Part shown: piece after piece, positions 19,350 to 29,589 of the stretch
How the letters are laid out: every line of letters begins with the position of its first letter
Position numbering within the stretch: the stretch's first letter is position 1
Assembly (NCBI RefSeq): GCF_000027145.1
Contig: NC_013891.1
Coordinates: forward strand, 2,232,001-2,296,000
Reading direction: 5' to 3'
From: Listeria seeligeri serovar 1/2b str. SLCC3954
GTDB taxonomy: Bacteria; Bacillota; Bacilli; Lactobacillales; Listeriaceae
Length of the DNA: 64,000 nucleotides
Position numbers and translations under genes: made by a program
Notes under the pieces: generated by a model
What the model was told of the DNA's origin: nothing
Databases searched by the model: none
What the model saw: the letters and a program-made list of their open reading frames with translations, nothing else

Positions 19350-20085
19350 CAGATTCCTCTTCCTTGGTCAACTGAATGTAAATCTCATCAAGGGAAGCAC
19401 CAGGCATATTGAAATTCGTTTGTAAATCTTTCAATGTTCCTTCCGCTCGAATTTCTCCTTGATGAATGATAATAAACGTATCGCAATATTTTTCAGCAGT
19501 TGCCAAAATATGGGTCGACATCAAAATACTCGCACCTTCCGCCCGCATCTCATCCATCCAATTGAGTAAAGACTGGATACCTAGTGGATCAAGACCAACA
19601 AAAGGTTCATCAATAATATAGAGTTTAGGCTCAATTAAAAAAGCCGACATAATCATTACTTTTTGTTTCATACCTTTAGAAAAATGTGCTGGGAACCAAT
19701 TAAGTTTTTTCTCCAATCTAAATTCTTTTAAAAGTGGAGTCATTCTTTCTAGCAACTCTTCTTGGGACAGACCGTAAGCCATCCCTGTTAATTCTAAATG
19801 CTCTTTCAATGTTAATTCTTCGTATAAAACAGGTGTTTCTGGAATATAAGAAAATTGCTTTCGATAAGTTTCAGTATCATCCACTAACTGGTGTCCGTTA
19901 ATTTTAATCGTTCCTTTTTTTGGATGCATTAAACCAGTTATATGTTTAATCGTTGTACTTTTACCCGCCCCGTTTAGGCCAATTAGTCCAACAATTTGTT
20001 TTTCTTCAATTGCAAATGAAATATCTTTTAAGACCGGACGCTTTGTATACCCGCCAGTTAAGTTTTCTACTTCTAGTAAAGACAT
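19333..20085 (-). CDS. ecsA: ABC transporter ATP-binding protein EcsA
   Basis: This 250-residue ATPase drives EcsB. Walker A is GLNGAGKST, the signature is the divergent HFSKGMKQK and Walker B is LYIIDEPFVGLDP. The sequence MSLLEVENLTGGYTKRPVLK is very close to B. subtilis EcsA. The ATG at 20085 is preferred because GGAGG lies 7 nt upstream. The ATG two codons earlier is too close. It is transcribed divergently from hit. Confidence 0.94.
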   Translation of the reverse strand: MSLLEVENLTGGYTKRPVLKDISFAIEEKQIVGLIGLNGAGKSTTIKHITGLMHPKKGTIKINGHQLVDDTETYRKQFSYIPETPVLYEELTLKEHLELTGMAYGLSQEELLERMTPLLKEFRLEKKLNWFPAHFSKGMKQKVMIMSAFLIEPKLYIIDEPFVGLDPLGIQSLLNWMDEMRAEGASILMSTHILATAEKYCDTFIIIHQGEIRAEGTLKDLQTNFNMPGASLDEIYIQLTKEEESDEDDI

Positions 20086-20115
20086 TTGCATACCTCCTCG
20101 CGTACTCTTTAGTTA

Positions 20116-20146
20116 ATAATAGCATATTCATCCCTCTAACTGTCAA
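20116..20146 (-). promoter_or_regulatory. ecsA promoter
   Basis: On the minus strand, -35 TTGACA (20141-20146) and an extended -10 TGCTATTAT (TATTAT at 20116-20121) are separated by 19 bp. Confidence 0.6.
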
Positions 20147-20179
20147 AATAATCCACTATTCACTATCTCAGGCATGCTT

Positions 20180-20208
20180 TTAACTCCCTTTTATGTTAAA
20201 TTTATAGT
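20180..20208 (+). promoter_or_regulatory. hit promoter
   Basis: A -35 TTAACT (20180-20185) and -10 TATAGT (20203-20208) with a 17-bp spacer lie 38 bp before the hit start codon. Confidence 0.5.
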
Positions 20209-20246
20209 AGTACATATTTTAAAATTGCGAAAGGTGGTCACACTCA

Positions 20247-20669
20247 ATGGACGATTGCATTTTTTGTAAGATAATCCGCGGGGAAATCCCTTCTGCCAAA
20301 GTGTATGAGGATGATGAAGTTTATGCTTTCCTTGATTTAGGACAAGTTACAGAAGGTCATACACTGGTAATTCCGAAGAAACATGCTAGAAACACATTTG
20401 ATTTACCCGATGATACGGCTGCTGAATTGTTCCGTCGCGTCCCAAAAATCGCACGAGCTTTAAAAGAAGCTTTACCTATACAAGGACTAAATATTTTAAA
20501 CAATAATGAAGAAGTGGCTTCTCAATCCGTTTTTCATTGTCACATTCATTTAATTCCTCGGTATAGCAAATCCGATGACTTTGGGTTAAAATGGAAAGAT
20601 AACGCAGACTGGTATACAAAAGATCGTTACCAAGAGATTGCTGAACTCATTGCAGCAAAAGTAGACTAA
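20247..20669 (+). CDS. hit: HIT-family nucleotide hydrolase
   Basis: This 140-residue histidine-triad protein is of the HinT type. The active-site motif HCHIHLIP (HxHxH) is near residue 96, and an N-terminal CxxC (DDCIFCKII) may bind zinc. Such enzymes hydrolyse nucleoside phosphoramidates and adenylates. As in Bacillus, it is divergent from ecsA and followed by yhaH. Confidence 0.94.
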   Translation: MDDCIFCKIIRGEIPSAKVYEDDEVYAFLDLGQVTEGHTLVIPKKHARNTFDLPDDTAAELFRRVPKIARALKEALPIQGLNILNNNEEVASQSVFHCHIHLIPRYSKSDDFGLKWKDNADWYTKDRYQEIAELIAAKVD

Positions 20670-20698
20670 AATGACTTTATGGATGGAGTGGAGTATAA

Positions 20699-21061
20699 AT
20701 GAATAAAAAATCACTTATTTTTGGTATTCTAGCTGGTGGGGCAATTGGAGCCGCAACCTCGGTATTATTTGCTCCAAAATCCGGCAACGAACTTAGGAAA
20801 GACATTGTAGCTAAGTCAGGTGAGGCAAGTGTCATTTTAAAAGAATTAGCTTACAATGCAAATGAACTTATACAATCTGTTCAAGTTCTTGGCACAGAAG
20901 GATCCACTTTACTTAAAGATGTATCCTCTGACATCATGGAATCTGTTTCTAAATGGAATGAAGACATGGAGCCTGAGAAAAAGCGCTTAAAAGACGAAAT
21001 TAAAGATATGCAAAAAACAATTTCCGACCTAGAAAAAACATTAAAAAAAGATAATAAATAA
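20699..21061 (+). CDS. yhaH: YtxH-family protein (YhaH-like)
   Basis: This 120-residue protein has an N-terminal hydrophobic glycine-rich segment (IFGILAGGAIGAATSVLFAP, about 7-26), the mark of the YtxH family. A long helical, charged tail ends in a coiled coil (about 80-118). It is membrane-associated with a cytosolic helix. The role is unknown, though relatives are stress-induced. It lies 29 bp after hit and ends at a strong terminator. Confidence 0.85.
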   Translation: MNKKSLIFGILAGGAIGAATSVLFAPKSGNELRKDIVAKSGEASVILKELAYNANELIQSVQVLGTEGSTLLKDVSSDIMESVSKWNEDMEPEKKRLKDEIKDMQKTISDLEKTLKKDNK

Positions 21062-21098
21062 ACAAAAAAACTGGGCTAATGCTCAGTTTTTTTCTATA
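21062..21098 (+). terminator. Terminator of hit-yhaH
   Basis: A short stem CTGGGC/GCTCAG with a 4-nt loop is flanked by seven As and seven Ts. It can work in both directions. Confidence 0.85.
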
Positions 21099-21145
21099 GT
21101 TAAAGCGAGTACTTTTTGAACGGCAAAAATCGACTAAAAAAAAGG

Positions 21146-21174
21146 TTGAAATTTAAAGCATTAGAGCATACAAT
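21146..21174 (+). promoter_or_regulatory. Promoter of the DUF3267-like gene
   Basis: A -35 TTGAAA (21146-21151) and -10 TACAAT (21169-21174) are 17 bp apart. Transcription should start near 21181, which places the start codon at 21232 and not at the earlier in-frame ATG (21178). Confidence 0.7.
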
Positions 21175-21231
21175 ACTATGGTGCCTTCTGACAAGGACAC
21201 TATTTTGGTTATTAATGGAGGAAAGCTTTCA

Positions 21232-21771
21232 ATGCGCTGCTTAAAATCAATCAACACAGAGCGACGAGATGAATTTAATCGACTTTTTCTAAAAGGAATT
21301 CTTGTCTGGCTAGCTGCTGTATGTATTTGTTTTTTAACACAACATTTATTTTATCCTGAACAACTTACAAATGATTATCAGCTAATTAGTTTAGTTGGTA
21401 TTATTCTAATTTACCCTATTCATACATTACTCCATATCATTGGATGTTTTAAATATCGCGAAGGAACCGTTATTCAGTGGCGAATTCATTTCTTTTTTCT
21501 TCCTTGTATGAAATTAAAAATCAAAAGAATTATCCCTAAATGGAGTTACATCTTCTCGCTTGTTCTTCCATTCGTAGTAATAACAACTATTTTGGTTACA
21601 CTAATGTTTGTAACTCCTATTGGACATTCAGCTATGTTTTTAATTCTTTTATCTGTCCATTTTGGAATGAGTTTTGCTGACTTCACTCATATTAAAAAAC
21701 TATGGAACATGCCTAACAACTGTTTTGTCGAAAGTGCAGAACGAGGTTTTTCAGTTTTAATTTCTGACTAA
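21232..21771 (+). CDS. DUF3267-like membrane protein
   Basis: This 179-residue membrane protein has four hydrophobic segments, at roughly 20-40, 50-72, 100-125 and 130-150. It has an HTLLHIIG motif near residue 65 that resembles the HExxH-like site of DUF3267 proteins, with the glutamate replaced, so protease activity is doubtful. The ATG at 21232 has GGAGGAAAG 9 nt upstream. It lies between yhaH and prsA, where Bacillus also has small membrane genes. Its function is unknown. Confidence 0.75.
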   Translation: MRCLKSINTERRDEFNRLFLKGILVWLAAVCICFLTQHLFYPEQLTNDYQLISLVGIILIYPIHTLLHIIGCFKYREGTVIQWRIHFFFLPCMKLKIKRIIPKWSYIFSLVLPFVVITTILVTLMFVTPIGHSAMFLILLSVHFGMSFADFTHIKKLWNMPNNCFVESAERGFSVLISD

Positions 21772-21887
21772 ACCATAAGAATATCATTAAATTTCTTTCA
21801 TCTTTTCATTTTATCTTTGATTTATGTTATGATAGTTATTGTGTTAAGCGGGAATTATTCCAACAACTAAGGAGTGTGTTTTATTTA

Positions 21888-22775
21888 ATGAAGAAGAAAA
21901 TGATTCTTGGACTTGTTATGTTAATGGCAATGTTCAGTCTAGCAGCATGTGGTGGCGGTAGCGATGTCGTTAAGACTGATGCTGGAGACGTAACGCAAGA
22001 CGAGCTTTATGAGGCTATGAAAGATAAATACGGCAATGAGTTCGTACAACAACTTACATTCGAAAAAATCCTTGGTGACAAATACAAGGTTACAGATGAA
22101 CAAGTAGATTCAGAATTCAAAAAGTATAAATCTCAATACGGCGACCAATTTGACGCTGTTTTAGCTCAAAGTGGCTTAACTGAAGAAACATTCAAAAGCC
22201 AACTTAAGTACAACATGTTAGTTCAAAAAGCAACTGAAGCAAACACAGATACTAGCGACAAAGCACTGAAAGAATACTACAAAACTTGGCAACCAGATAT
22301 TACTGTTAGCCACATTCTTGTAGCTGACGAAGCAAAAGCTAAAGAAGTTGAACAAAAACTTAAAGACGGCGAAAAATTTGCTGATTTAGCAAAAGAATAT
22401 TCTACAGATACCGCTACTAAAGATAATGGTGGTAAATTAGCTCCATTCGGTCCAGGAAAAATGGATCCAGCATTTGAAAAAGCAGCTTATGCCCTTAAAA
22501 ACAAAGGTGACATCAGCGACCCTGTAAAAACTCAATATGGTTACCACATCATTCAAATGGACGAACCAGCTACTAAAACAACATTTGACAAAGACAAAAA
22601 AGCTGTAAAAGAATCTTATCTACAATCTCAATTAACTACTGAAAACATGCAAAAAACACTGAAAAAAGAATACAAAGATGCAAATGTAAAAGTAGAAGAT
22701 AAAGACTTGAAAGATGCTTTTAAAGATTATGATGGTTCAGCTAAAACTGAAGAGTCCACTGATTCAGCTAAATAA
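21888..22775 (+). CDS. prsA: PrsA foldase lipoprotein (peptidyl-prolyl isomerase)
   Basis: This surface lipoprotein folds secreted proteins after translocation. It has 295 residues. Residues 1-21 form a signal peptide with lipobox SLAAC. A parvulin PPIase domain spans about 130-225 (SHILVADE through GYHIIQMD), flanked by the N- and C-terminal chaperone regions. The ATG at 21888 gives the standard MKKKMILG start. In L. monocytogenes this locus encodes PrsA2, needed for virulence factor folding. The C-terminal tail differs from the EGD-e protein I recall, so the species is uncertain. Confidence 0.94.
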   Translation: MKKKMILGLVMLMAMFSLAACGGGSDVVKTDAGDVTQDELYEAMKDKYGNEFVQQLTFEKILGDKYKVTDEQVDSEFKKYKSQYGDQFDAVLAQSGLTEETFKSQLKYNMLVQKATEANTDTSDKALKEYYKTWQPDITVSHILVADEAKAKEVEQKLKDGEKFADLAKEYSTDTATKDNGGKLAPFGPGKMDPAFEKAAYALKNKGDISDPVKTQYGYHIIQMDEPATKTTFDKDKKAVKESYLQSQLTTENMQKTLKKEYKDANVKVEDKDLKDAFKDYDGSAKTEESTDSAK

Positions 22776-22782
22776 TCAATCA

Positions 22783-22819
22783 AAAACACGTTTGGGATTT
22801 ACCCAAACGTGTTTTTTTA
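22783..22819. terminator. Bidirectional terminator between prsA and yhaM
   Basis: Perfect 14-bp arms (22783-22796 and 22802-22815) with a 5-nt loop and a T-run. Confidence 0.93.
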
Positions 22820-22833
22820 TTCTATTAAATCAA

Positions 22834-23775
22834 TTATTCAAAAGTAGGATTATAAAACGAGCGATTATCTAGTCCAAATACTCGTTCACTAAATTCGCCT
22901 GGTTTTGTATGTTTTAATACTTTATCCATCATATTAAGTGAAGCATCCATTAAGTCGATTTGATGTAAGATTTCTGCTTCACGAACTAGCGGTGGCTTCG
23001 GACTACCCCATTCACCTTTTCCATGATGAGAAAGTAAGACATGTTTTAAAACAACTACTTCTTCCCCGTCAATCGAAAGTTCCTCGGCAATTTTACTTAC
23101 TTCTTCAACAACAATAGAAATATGCCCAATTAAGTTCCCTTCAAGAGTATAAGTAGTTGAAACCGGTCCTGAAAGTTCAATCACTTTTCCCAAATCATGT
23201 AAAATAACTCCTGCATAAAGTAAGTCTCTATTAACAGTTGGATATAGATCAGCAACTGATTTTGCTAATCGTAACATCGAAACTACATGAAAACTAAGGC
23301 CAGAGACAAACTCATGATGATGACGCATCGCAGCTGGATAGTCATAAAAATCATCTTGGTATTTCTTAAGTAGCGCTCTCGTTATTCTTTGCAAGTTCGC
23401 ATTCTTCATTTCGAAAATGTATTGGGTGATTTCGTCAGCTATGTCTTCTTTGTTTATTGGTGCAGTCTCCATAAACTCACTTGCGCTAACACCATCTAAT
23501 GCTGTGGCTTGTCTTATTTGACGGATTTTCAGTTGTTTTCTGCCCCGATAATTTTGAATATCACCTGCAAGATGGACGATTTGTTGTACCCCGTAACTCA
23601 CTTCATCGCTTTCCTTGACATCCCATAGTTTCGCCTCTAATTCACCCGATTTATCTTGTAGGACTAGGCTCAAAAATGGCTTCCCATTACTCGCTGTGCC
23701 TTTTATACTAGATTTAATTAGTAAAAATAACTCAACTGTTTCTCCAACTTCATAATCTAATAATCTTTTTTCCAT
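22834..23775 (-). CDS. yhaM: 3'-5' exoribonuclease YhaM
   Basis: This 313-residue exonuclease has an N-terminal OB-fold nucleic-acid-binding domain (about 10-90) and a C-terminal HD domain with HxxxHD-type metal ligands ([10 protein letters not shown] near residue 190). It trims RNA 3' ends in Gram-positive bacteria. I start it at 23775, with AAGG 7 nt upstream, giving the B. subtilis length. An ATG that overlaps the yhaN stop has no good site. It is the third gene of yhaO-yhaN-yhaM. Confidence 0.93.
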   Translation of the reverse strand: MEKRLLDYEVGETVELFLLIKSSIKGTASNGKPFLSLVLQDKSGELEAKLWDVKESDEVSYGVQQIVHLAGDIQNYRGRKQLKIRQIRQATALDGVSASEFMETAPINKEDIADEITQYIFEMKNANLQRITRALLKKYQDDFYDYPAAMRHHHEFVSGLSFHVVSMLRLAKSVADLYPTVNRDLLYAGVILHDLGKVIELSGPVSTTYTLEGNLIGHISIVVEEVSKIAEELSIDGEEVVVLKHVLLSHHGKGEWGSPKPPLVREAEILHQIDLMDASLNMMDKVLKHTKPGEFSERVFGLDNRSFYNPTFE

Positions 23776-23819
23776 TATATCGCCTTCTTTCTTTCTGTAG
23801 TAAGAAGTTTCTTTTTTCA

Positions 23820-26543
23820 TTATAGCATGCGTATGTCCTCACTGGAAAAATATTTGCGAGTTTCTTGATGACACGTGAAAAAAATAACTTGATTTTTGCT
23901 CTTCCTTTTTTTGAGTAATTGCATCATTTGTTGCATTCTAGTCGCATCAAAATGAACGAAACCATCATCAATAATAATTGGTAGCGGGAAATCTTTATGA
24001 ATAACATCAATTAAAGCAAAGCGAATCGCTAAATATAATTGCTCTTTTGTCGCTTGGCTAAGCTCTTCTGGGAAAAATAAAACTACTTGCTTACTTTCCA
24101 CTTGGAGCCGATTTTCATGTAAGGATACTTTTGTATAGTTTCCCCCTGTCAGATCATGGAAGTACTCACTCGCGAGTGCTAACGTTTTTGGCAATTTACC
24201 TACTTGTAACTGCTGCATCGTTTCTTGCAAAATTTCGAGTGCAAGTCTTGTTTTAGTCCATTCTTCCACTAATTGTTGTAGTTTACTTTTTTCTGAATAG
24301 TAATTTTGCATGAGTATAGCGAAAGTCCCGCCTTCCTCTAAAGTAGCAAGCTCATGGTTTTTTGCCGCTAAGTTCGCGTGAATTCGTTCTTGCTCTATTT
24401 CAATTATGTGCAGTGCTTCTTCTAAATGAATTTCTTTTTCTTTAATTATCGCTTGGTTAGTATACTTGCTTAACGCTTGTCTTTTTTCTGGTTCTAATTG
24501 TGCTTCCAGTAAAACTAAACGCTCGCGCCATTTTTGTTCTTCTTTCGCTTGCATAGCTACTAGTCGAAATTCTTCTTCATTATTAACATCTGCTTGCGCT
24601 AATAACGTTTGTTTTTCTTTTCCCACAAGTAATAAATCTTGCTTTAGTAAGTCCAACTGCATGGTTACCTGTTCTATTTTTTCTGCAAGCTTGGCATTTT
24701 CAGCTAAATGATTTCGATATTGCAGTAAGCCTTGCCGTAAAAAAGTGATGTTTTCTTCAATTGTATTGTATTCTGCTGGGATTGTTAGTTTTTTGAATCT
24801 ATCTTCATACGTCATTTGTTTTTCTTCAAGGGGTTGTAATTTTTGTTCTAGTGTTTTGATTAACTGTTGTTTTTCTGCATGTTCTTTATAATCTAGAATG
24901 ACAAATCCCCAATTTTCTTGTGGAATGTCGTTAATGCCTAAGTCTAGAAATAACTGTTTTGTTGCTAATTCGTGCTGGTAGATAGCGGTTTTTAATTCGT
25001 CTTTATTTTCTTCTAATGTCGCTAATTCTCCGGCGATAATATCCATTTCACTGAGTAATTGTTGCCATTCTTGTCTTATTTTTTTCTGTTCTAAAATAGC
25101 CAATAATTGCTCATTTTTGGGGTGCGTTGTTTTTTGATTTGTGATAAAGAAATACCCCGAAACTATTGCAACGACAAAAACGAGTGCAAAACTCCAAATG
25201 GAAAGTGAAAGCACCATGATTAGTGAAGCTACAACGAAAGCCCCCAGAGAAATGAATAATCCCGTTGTTGGTGATTTTTCTTTTTTGTCTATTTGTTCTT
25301 TTTCTTGCTGGAAGGTTTTATTGTCCCACATAACAGCTTCTATAGCATCGATTTTTATCTGTAATTTTTGTTCGGATTCGGTAGTTAAATTCAACTTTAA
25401 TTCTAGGTCGTGTTCTAGCTGTTTATTCGCTCTTTCTTCTTCTTTCAATTGCTCTGTTCTTTCATTCAAACTAGTTGTCCAGTTTACTTGTGTTGCTTTG
25501 GTAATTGATTTATGGTAATTGATTTCTTGTTGCAAACTTTTCTTTTGTAGTTCTCGCTCATTATAGGCGCCAAATGCTTCAATTAAATAAGATATTTCAG
25601 CTTCATTTGTTGCAAAAAAAGCACGATGATCAAAATTATTGCTATTGCTGAGATTTTTTTGACGTTCTTCTAGCTGAATTAATTGATTCTGCCATTCTTT
25701 TTCTCGGAGTTGTAAATGCTCTAAACGAATAATTCCATCTGGAGGAAAAGTTACTTTAGTTGATTGTGCCGCCTTATCATTAAGTGTTTTCCATTCTTTA
25801 TATAATGGCCATAAATCCAGTAAAATCGTAAGCGTGTCGATTTCCACTCGAATTTTTGTTTTTTCGTTTTGCAGAGCAGTTTGACGTTCTAATTCTTGTT
25901 CTTTCTCTGTAAGAAGTAATTCGTAGTGAGCATTTTGCTTTTTTGCCTCTTGGAAGGCTTGTTCGCTCTCTTTTACTTTTTTGAGTTGTTGGTTGATTGC
26001 TGGATTTCTGCCACTTGGTTTAAAGAGGTTATCTAATTTCTTTTGTAGTTTTTCTGCTGTTTTTAAAAGCATATCAGATCCCGTTGTTCCAGTTGCTAAA
26101 AGGTATCGCTCAAATTCTTTCTTTTTCCATTGATGGATATTTTGTAAACCATGAATATCAAAAGAAAATATTGCTTCAAAAGTTGTTCGATCAATTTCTC
26201 CAATAATTTCTGCTAATTTTTCTTCCCCAGCTATTTGCCCATCTTCCATATGAACGCGAACATCACCTGTTGCTTTGCCTTTTAGACGTTCGATAATTAC
26301 TTTTCCAACTCGAGTATCTTCTAGTGTAATTCTCCCGCCATAAGGACCGCCATTCTTCGGCTCCATCCTTGGAATAGACTGTTGCTTTGTTGGAAAACCG
26401 AATAAAATACTATGTATGAAGGCCATGATAGTCGATTTGCCCGCTTCATTCTCACCAAAAAAAACTTGAAAATCAGCAATTTTCTCAAAGTGTGCATCAG
26501 ACCATTTTCCATAACCGATAATATCAATAGAAGTTATTTTCAT
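23820..26543 (-). CDS. yhaN: YhaN, Rad50/SbcC-like ABC-type ATPase
   Basis: This 907-residue SMC-like protein has an N-terminal Walker [10 protein letters not shown] near residue 35 and a C-terminal Walker B-like [12 protein letters not shown] near residue 865. Long coiled coils fill residues 180-800. Unusually for the Rad50 family, a strongly hydrophobic stretch (about 430-475) interrupts the coiled coil, a known feature of YhaN-type proteins that would anchor it in the membrane. It overlaps yhaO by 4 bp. With YhaO it should form a membrane-linked Mre11-Rad50-like nuclease complex. Confidence 0.9.
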   Translation of the reverse strand: MKITSIDIIGYGKWSDAHFEKIADFQVFFGENEAGKSTIMAFIHSILFGFPTKQQSIPRMEPKNGGPYGGRITLEDTRVGKVIIERLKGKATGDVRVHMEDGQIAGEEKLAEIIGEIDRTTFEAIFSFDIHGLQNIHQWKKKEFERYLLATGTTGSDMLLKTAEKLQKKLDNLFKPSGRNPAINQQLKKVKESEQAFQEAKKQNAHYELLLTEKEQELERQTALQNEKTKIRVEIDTLTILLDLWPLYKEWKTLNDKAAQSTKVTFPPDGIIRLEHLQLREKEWQNQLIQLEERQKNLSNSNNFDHRAFFATNEAEISYLIEAFGAYNERELQKKSLQQEINYHKSITKATQVNWTTSLNERTEQLKEEERANKQLEHDLELKLNLTTESEQKLQIKIDAIEAVMWDNKTFQQEKEQIDKKEKSPTTGLFISLGAFVVASLIMVLSLSIWSFALVFVVAIVSGYFFITNQKTTHPKNEQLLAILEQKKIRQEWQQLLSEMDIIAGELATLEENKDELKTAIYQHELATKQLFLDLGINDIPQENWGFVILDYKEHAEKQQLIKTLEQKLQPLEEKQMTYEDRFKKLTIPAEYNTIEENITFLRQGLLQYRNHLAENAKLAEKIEQVTMQLDLLKQDLLLVGKEKQTLLAQADVNNEEEFRLVAMQAKEEQKWRERLVLLEAQLEPEKRQALSKYTNQAIIKEKEIHLEEALHIIEIEQERIHANLAAKNHELATLEEGGTFAILMQNYYSEKSKLQQLVEEWTKTRLALEILQETMQQLQVGKLPKTLALASEYFHDLTGGNYTKVSLHENRLQVESKQVVLFFPEELSQATKEQLYLAIRFALIDVIHKDFPLPIIIDDGFVHFDATRMQQMMQLLKKRKSKNQVIFFTCHQETRKYFSSEDIRML

Positions 26544-27775
26544 TTCTCATCACCTTCAACTTCTGCAAGTGTCTCTCCTAATTCTGTTAAAGAGGATTCG
26601 AGAATGCTAAGGCGTTCCTCTTCGGATAAATCTTCTAAATAACGACTCACACCACTTTCAAAATAAAGCGAGTCAATAGCACGATAGAAAGCAGATTCTT
26701 CTTGCAAATGTGCGTAGGCGGCTGAGATTTCTTTCTTTGCTAAATGATATTCCGGCCAATTGTTTGAATTACTTTGTTTCGAATGTTGTACGGTTATTTT
26801 ATGCACCCAAACAAAAGTAGTGTCTCCTACAGCTACTCCTTCTTGAATCATTTGGAGCCAGTCATCTGTGTTAAATTTTTGCTTATTTGTCATTGTAATT
26901 ATTACGTGTAAAAAATAAGACGTGTTTTTTTCTTGGTAAGTTTCGATTAGTTTTGTTAACTCTCGATAAACCGTGTTTAATTCTGTGTTTTCTGGTAGTT
27001 CCATTACTACTTCTTCCCAAATAATCGGACTCGTTTCCACAAAATCAATTGTTGTCGCTGTTTCAGATATAGTAACAATACTAGCGCCTTTCTTGCCTGC
27101 TTCTTTACGATTTCGCCCTTGAATATTCCCTGGGTAATAAATGCTTGGGGATTCAGCGAGCAATTGTCTTTTATGAATGTGCCCGAGAGCCCAATAATCA
27201 AATCCTTTTTTACTAATTTCTTGTACGCGAAATGGAGCATAGACGTCATGTTCACTACTACTTGTTAACTCAGAACCATGTAAAAGTGCAATATGGAAAT
27301 TAGCAGTCTTTTCCACGACATATTCATCTACGCGACTAGCACGAATATGTCGCTCATTGTAGCTAAATCCATAGATATTCACATCAACGCCATGACTAGT
27401 TCTGATTGTTGCCATTTCTACATGTTCTGGAAATACATGGACATTGTCCGGCAAAGTGAGTTTTTCTTTATGTTTTTCAATAAAATCATGATTTCCATGG
27501 ATAACAAAAGCCTTAATTCCGGCGCCTTCCAAACGTTTCATTTCTTTCAAAAAGCGAGCTTGTGCACGAACGCTTTGGTCTTCGCTATCATAAATATCTC
27601 CTGCAACTAAAACAAAATCCACAGCTTCATTTATCGCGAGCGTGATTATTCGTTCTAATGATTGAAAAGTGCTTTCTTGGACAGCGGAAAATAATGGTTG
27701 TGGTAGCGCTGAAAGTCCAATGAAAGGACTGTCCAAGTGTAAATCAGCTATATGTATAAACTTAATTTCTTTCAT
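26540..27775 (-). CDS. yhaO: YhaO, Mre11/SbcD-like DNA exonuclease subunit
   Basis: This 411-residue calcineurin-like phosphoesterase carries the metal-binding motifs DLHLD (residues 11-15), GDIYD, GNHDF and GHIHK in the usual order. The C-terminal third would contact its partner YhaN, which follows with a 4-bp overlap. It is the first gene of the operon and has its own strong promoter. The complex is expected to process DNA ends. Confidence 0.92.
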   Translation of the reverse strand: MKEIKFIHIADLHLDSPFIGLSALPQPLFSAVQESTFQSLERIITLAINEAVDFVLVAGDIYDSEDQSVRAQARFLKEMKRLEGAGIKAFVIHGNHDFIEKHKEKLTLPDNVHVFPEHVEMATIRTSHGVDVNIYGFSYNERHIRASRVDEYVVEKTANFHIALLHGSELTSSSEHDVYAPFRVQEISKKGFDYWALGHIHKRQLLAESPSIYYPGNIQGRNRKEAGKKGASIVTISETATTIDFVETSPIIWEEVVMELPENTELNTVYRELTKLIETYQEKNTSYFLHVIITMTNKQKFNTDDWLQMIQEGVAVGDTTFVWVHKITVQHSKQSNSNNWPEYHLAKKEISAAYAHLQEESAFYRAIDSLYFESGVSRYLEDLSEEERLSILESSLTELGETLAEVEGDEK

Positions 27776-27815
27776 GACTTTCGCCTCCTTTTTAAAAAAC
27801 CGAATATACGTTCTT

Positions 27816-27844
27816 ATTATATCTTAAAATATCCTTTGATACAA
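27816..27844 (-). promoter_or_regulatory. Promoter of yhaO-yhaN-yhaM
   Basis: On the minus strand, -35 TTGTAT (27839-27844) and -10 TATAAT (27816-27821) have a 17-bp spacer. Confidence 0.75.
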
Positions 27845-27857
27845 GCATTTCAAACAA

Positions 27858-27911
27858 AAAAATAGTTCCAGTATTTGCTAAGCGAATAACAAATACTAGA
27901 ACCATTTTTTG
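27858..27911 (-). terminator. Terminator of the YheA-like gene
   Basis: Arms GTTCCAGTATTTG (27865-27877) and CAAATACTAGAAC (27890-27902) pair with one wobble. A T-run follows on the minus strand. Confidence 0.8.
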
Positions 27912-27917
27912 TGAAAA

Positions 27918-28271
27918 TTAATCGTTTGCTACATTGTATAAATCTTGTAAAGGCGTCATAATAATGCGGTTTAAGTCATTAATAATCGTGCTCATTGCTT
28001 GCTCTTTTTCCATTAATTTAACGATTGTAGCATTTTCTTGAACTTCTTGTGCTACTTCTTGTGCTACTTGGACAGTTTCGTCGTCAATTTCTTGACCTGT
28101 CATTTGTTTTTCTTGGATAGTTACTTGTACATCACGGAAACGTTCGAATTTTGCTTTTGCTTCAGCATCTTCGTTTACATCACGGTATGCTTCTTGTAAG
28201 CTTAAAAATTCGGGTGTTTCACGAATTCCTTTGTCTAAATCATGTGCTAAATCATAAATATTAACTGCCAT
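27918..28271 (-). CDS. yheA: YheA/YlbF/YmcA-family protein
   Basis: This 117-residue all-helical cytosolic protein belongs to the YlbF/YmcA/YheA (Com_YlbF) family. YlbF and YmcA form a complex that modulates RNase Y. YheA is a paralogue with no settled role. The start [22 protein letters not shown] at 28271 has GGAGG 8 nt upstream. It lies 82 bp after yheB, as in Bacillus, and ends at a terminator. Confidence 0.9.
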   Translation of the reverse strand: MAVNIYDLAHDLDKGIRETPEFLSLQEAYRDVNEDAEAKAKFERFRDVQVTIQEKQMTGQEIDDETVQVAQEVAQEVQENATIVKLMEKEQAMSTIINDLNRIIMTPLQDLYNVAND

Positions 28272-28352
28272 TGATAAATCCTCCAAATATCTGTATTTGT
28301 CACTTCTGTTTCACTATAACAAAAAGTCGCCAGTTATTCCAGTATAAAAGAA

Positions 28353-29486
28353 CTAAATCCAAATTGCGAGAATACCTTGAACAATCCCGATAAAACCACC
28401 AAGTACGCCGCCCAAATAGGTAATCATTTTTAATTCTCTTCCAGAAATTTCGATAACTAATTTTTCGATTTCAGGTAAAGAAAAAGTGGCGATTTGTGTT
28501 TCGACAAGATTTGCTAAGTTCAACCGTTCCACCATTTCTGAGCTATGTTTAGCAACAAAATCCAGTAATCGTTCCACTGTAAAAGGAATGATTTTTTCTG
28601 TAATAACCGTTTCATAATTTCGTAGCATTACTTGAACTGGTTGATTAAATAATTTTTCATACGGAATTGCTTGGAGAATCTCTGCTGTAAGTTGTTTCGT
28701 AAGCTGTGGTTGACTTTCTCCTGGAAGTAGCTCTTGCAATTCTTTCGCTTCAAAATTTTGCCATTCCGTTGTAAGTAATCCATTCAACAAGCTTTTCGTA
28801 TCATCTTGGCTGAGCAATTTAAGTCCTTCTTGTTGAATTTTTTCTGAGAATGTATCGGTGTTAATGAACATTCTAGCCATACTTCCCATTTTTCCGTGAT
28901 CCGCAAAAAAATTCTGTAGCATTTGTTTAATTTGAATTTTACCATCTTCACTTGCAATAAAGTCTGCCATTTTAGTCGTTATTCTTTCAGTCACATGGGG
29001 CAGCTTTTCCCGAAGTTCTGCTTCAAGCGTTGAGGGAATTAGATCACTAACCCGTTTAGATTGATTTTTATCAAAAAAATGATTGAGTTCTTTTTCTAAT
29101 TTACTTCTCAACCAATCAACTGAGCGAACTTCTGCATTTTTGTAGCCTATCGTTTCTAGTAATTCATTTGGGGTTGTTTCAAGTGTCATTTTTTCATGAA
29201 ACATATGGCTGATGGTTTCTGTCACTTCTTTTTGCAAAGTAGAATCAAGCAATCGGGCACGAATCGCATCTTCTGTCAGCAAATGACTGACGACTACTTT
29301 GCCGATATGTTCTGCAAGTTCATCACGACGCTTAGGAATTAGCCCTGGTGTAAAAGGTAATCGTTTTTTAAAGAGATAAATGGCGTTATACGGGCGGAAA
29401 AGCATTCGAATGGCGATGTAATTTGTCATCGCTCCAATAAATCCACCTATAACAGCCATTAAAATGATTGTAAATAACACAGACAT
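28353..29486 (-). CDS. yheB: YheB, DUF445 membrane protein
   Basis: This 377-residue protein matches the length of B. subtilis YheB. It has an N-terminal membrane segment (about 3-25) and a short C-terminal one (about 355-375) with a long helical soluble region between. The PYNAIYLFKKRLPFTPGLIPKRRDELA segment near residue 35 is typical of DUF445. Function is unknown. The start at 29486 has AGGAG 9 nt upstream. It is likely co-transcribed with yheA. Confidence 0.9.
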   Translation of the reverse strand: MSVLFTIILMAVIGGFIGAMTNYIAIRMLFRPYNAIYLFKKRLPFTPGLIPKRRDELAEHIGKVVVSHLLTEDAIRARLLDSTLQKEVTETISHMFHEKMTLETTPNELLETIGYKNAEVRSVDWLRSKLEKELNHFFDKNQSKRVSDLIPSTLEAELREKLPHVTERITTKMADFIASEDGKIQIKQMLQNFFADHGKMGSMARMFINTDTFSEKIQQEGLKLLSQDDTKSLLNGLLTTEWQNFEAKELQELLPGESQPQLTKQLTAEILQAIPYEKLFNQPVQVMLRNYETVITEKIIPFTVERLLDFVAKHSSEMVERLNLANLVETQIATFSLPEIEKLVIEISGRELKMITYLGGVLGGFIGIVQGILAIWI

Positions 29487-29538
29487 GGTTTGCATCTCCT
29501 AATATTTGTCTAGTAAAAGTGTTTTCATTATACGTGAA

Positions 29539-29570
29539 AAATCCCTAGACAACAATTGTTTCTAGGGAAG
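29539..29570 (-). terminator. Terminator of fumC
   Basis: Arms CCCTAGA (29545-29551) and TCTAGGG (29563-29569) with a loop of about 11 nt. A T-rich tail follows on the minus strand. Confidence 0.65.
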
Positions 29571-29589
29571 TTCATTCTAAAGTATGAGA

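Noticed and set aside
21775-21888. PrfA box upstream of prsA
   Set aside because: Only the right half (TGTTAA) of the PrfA consensus is recognisable, and the left half does not match, so I do not call a site.
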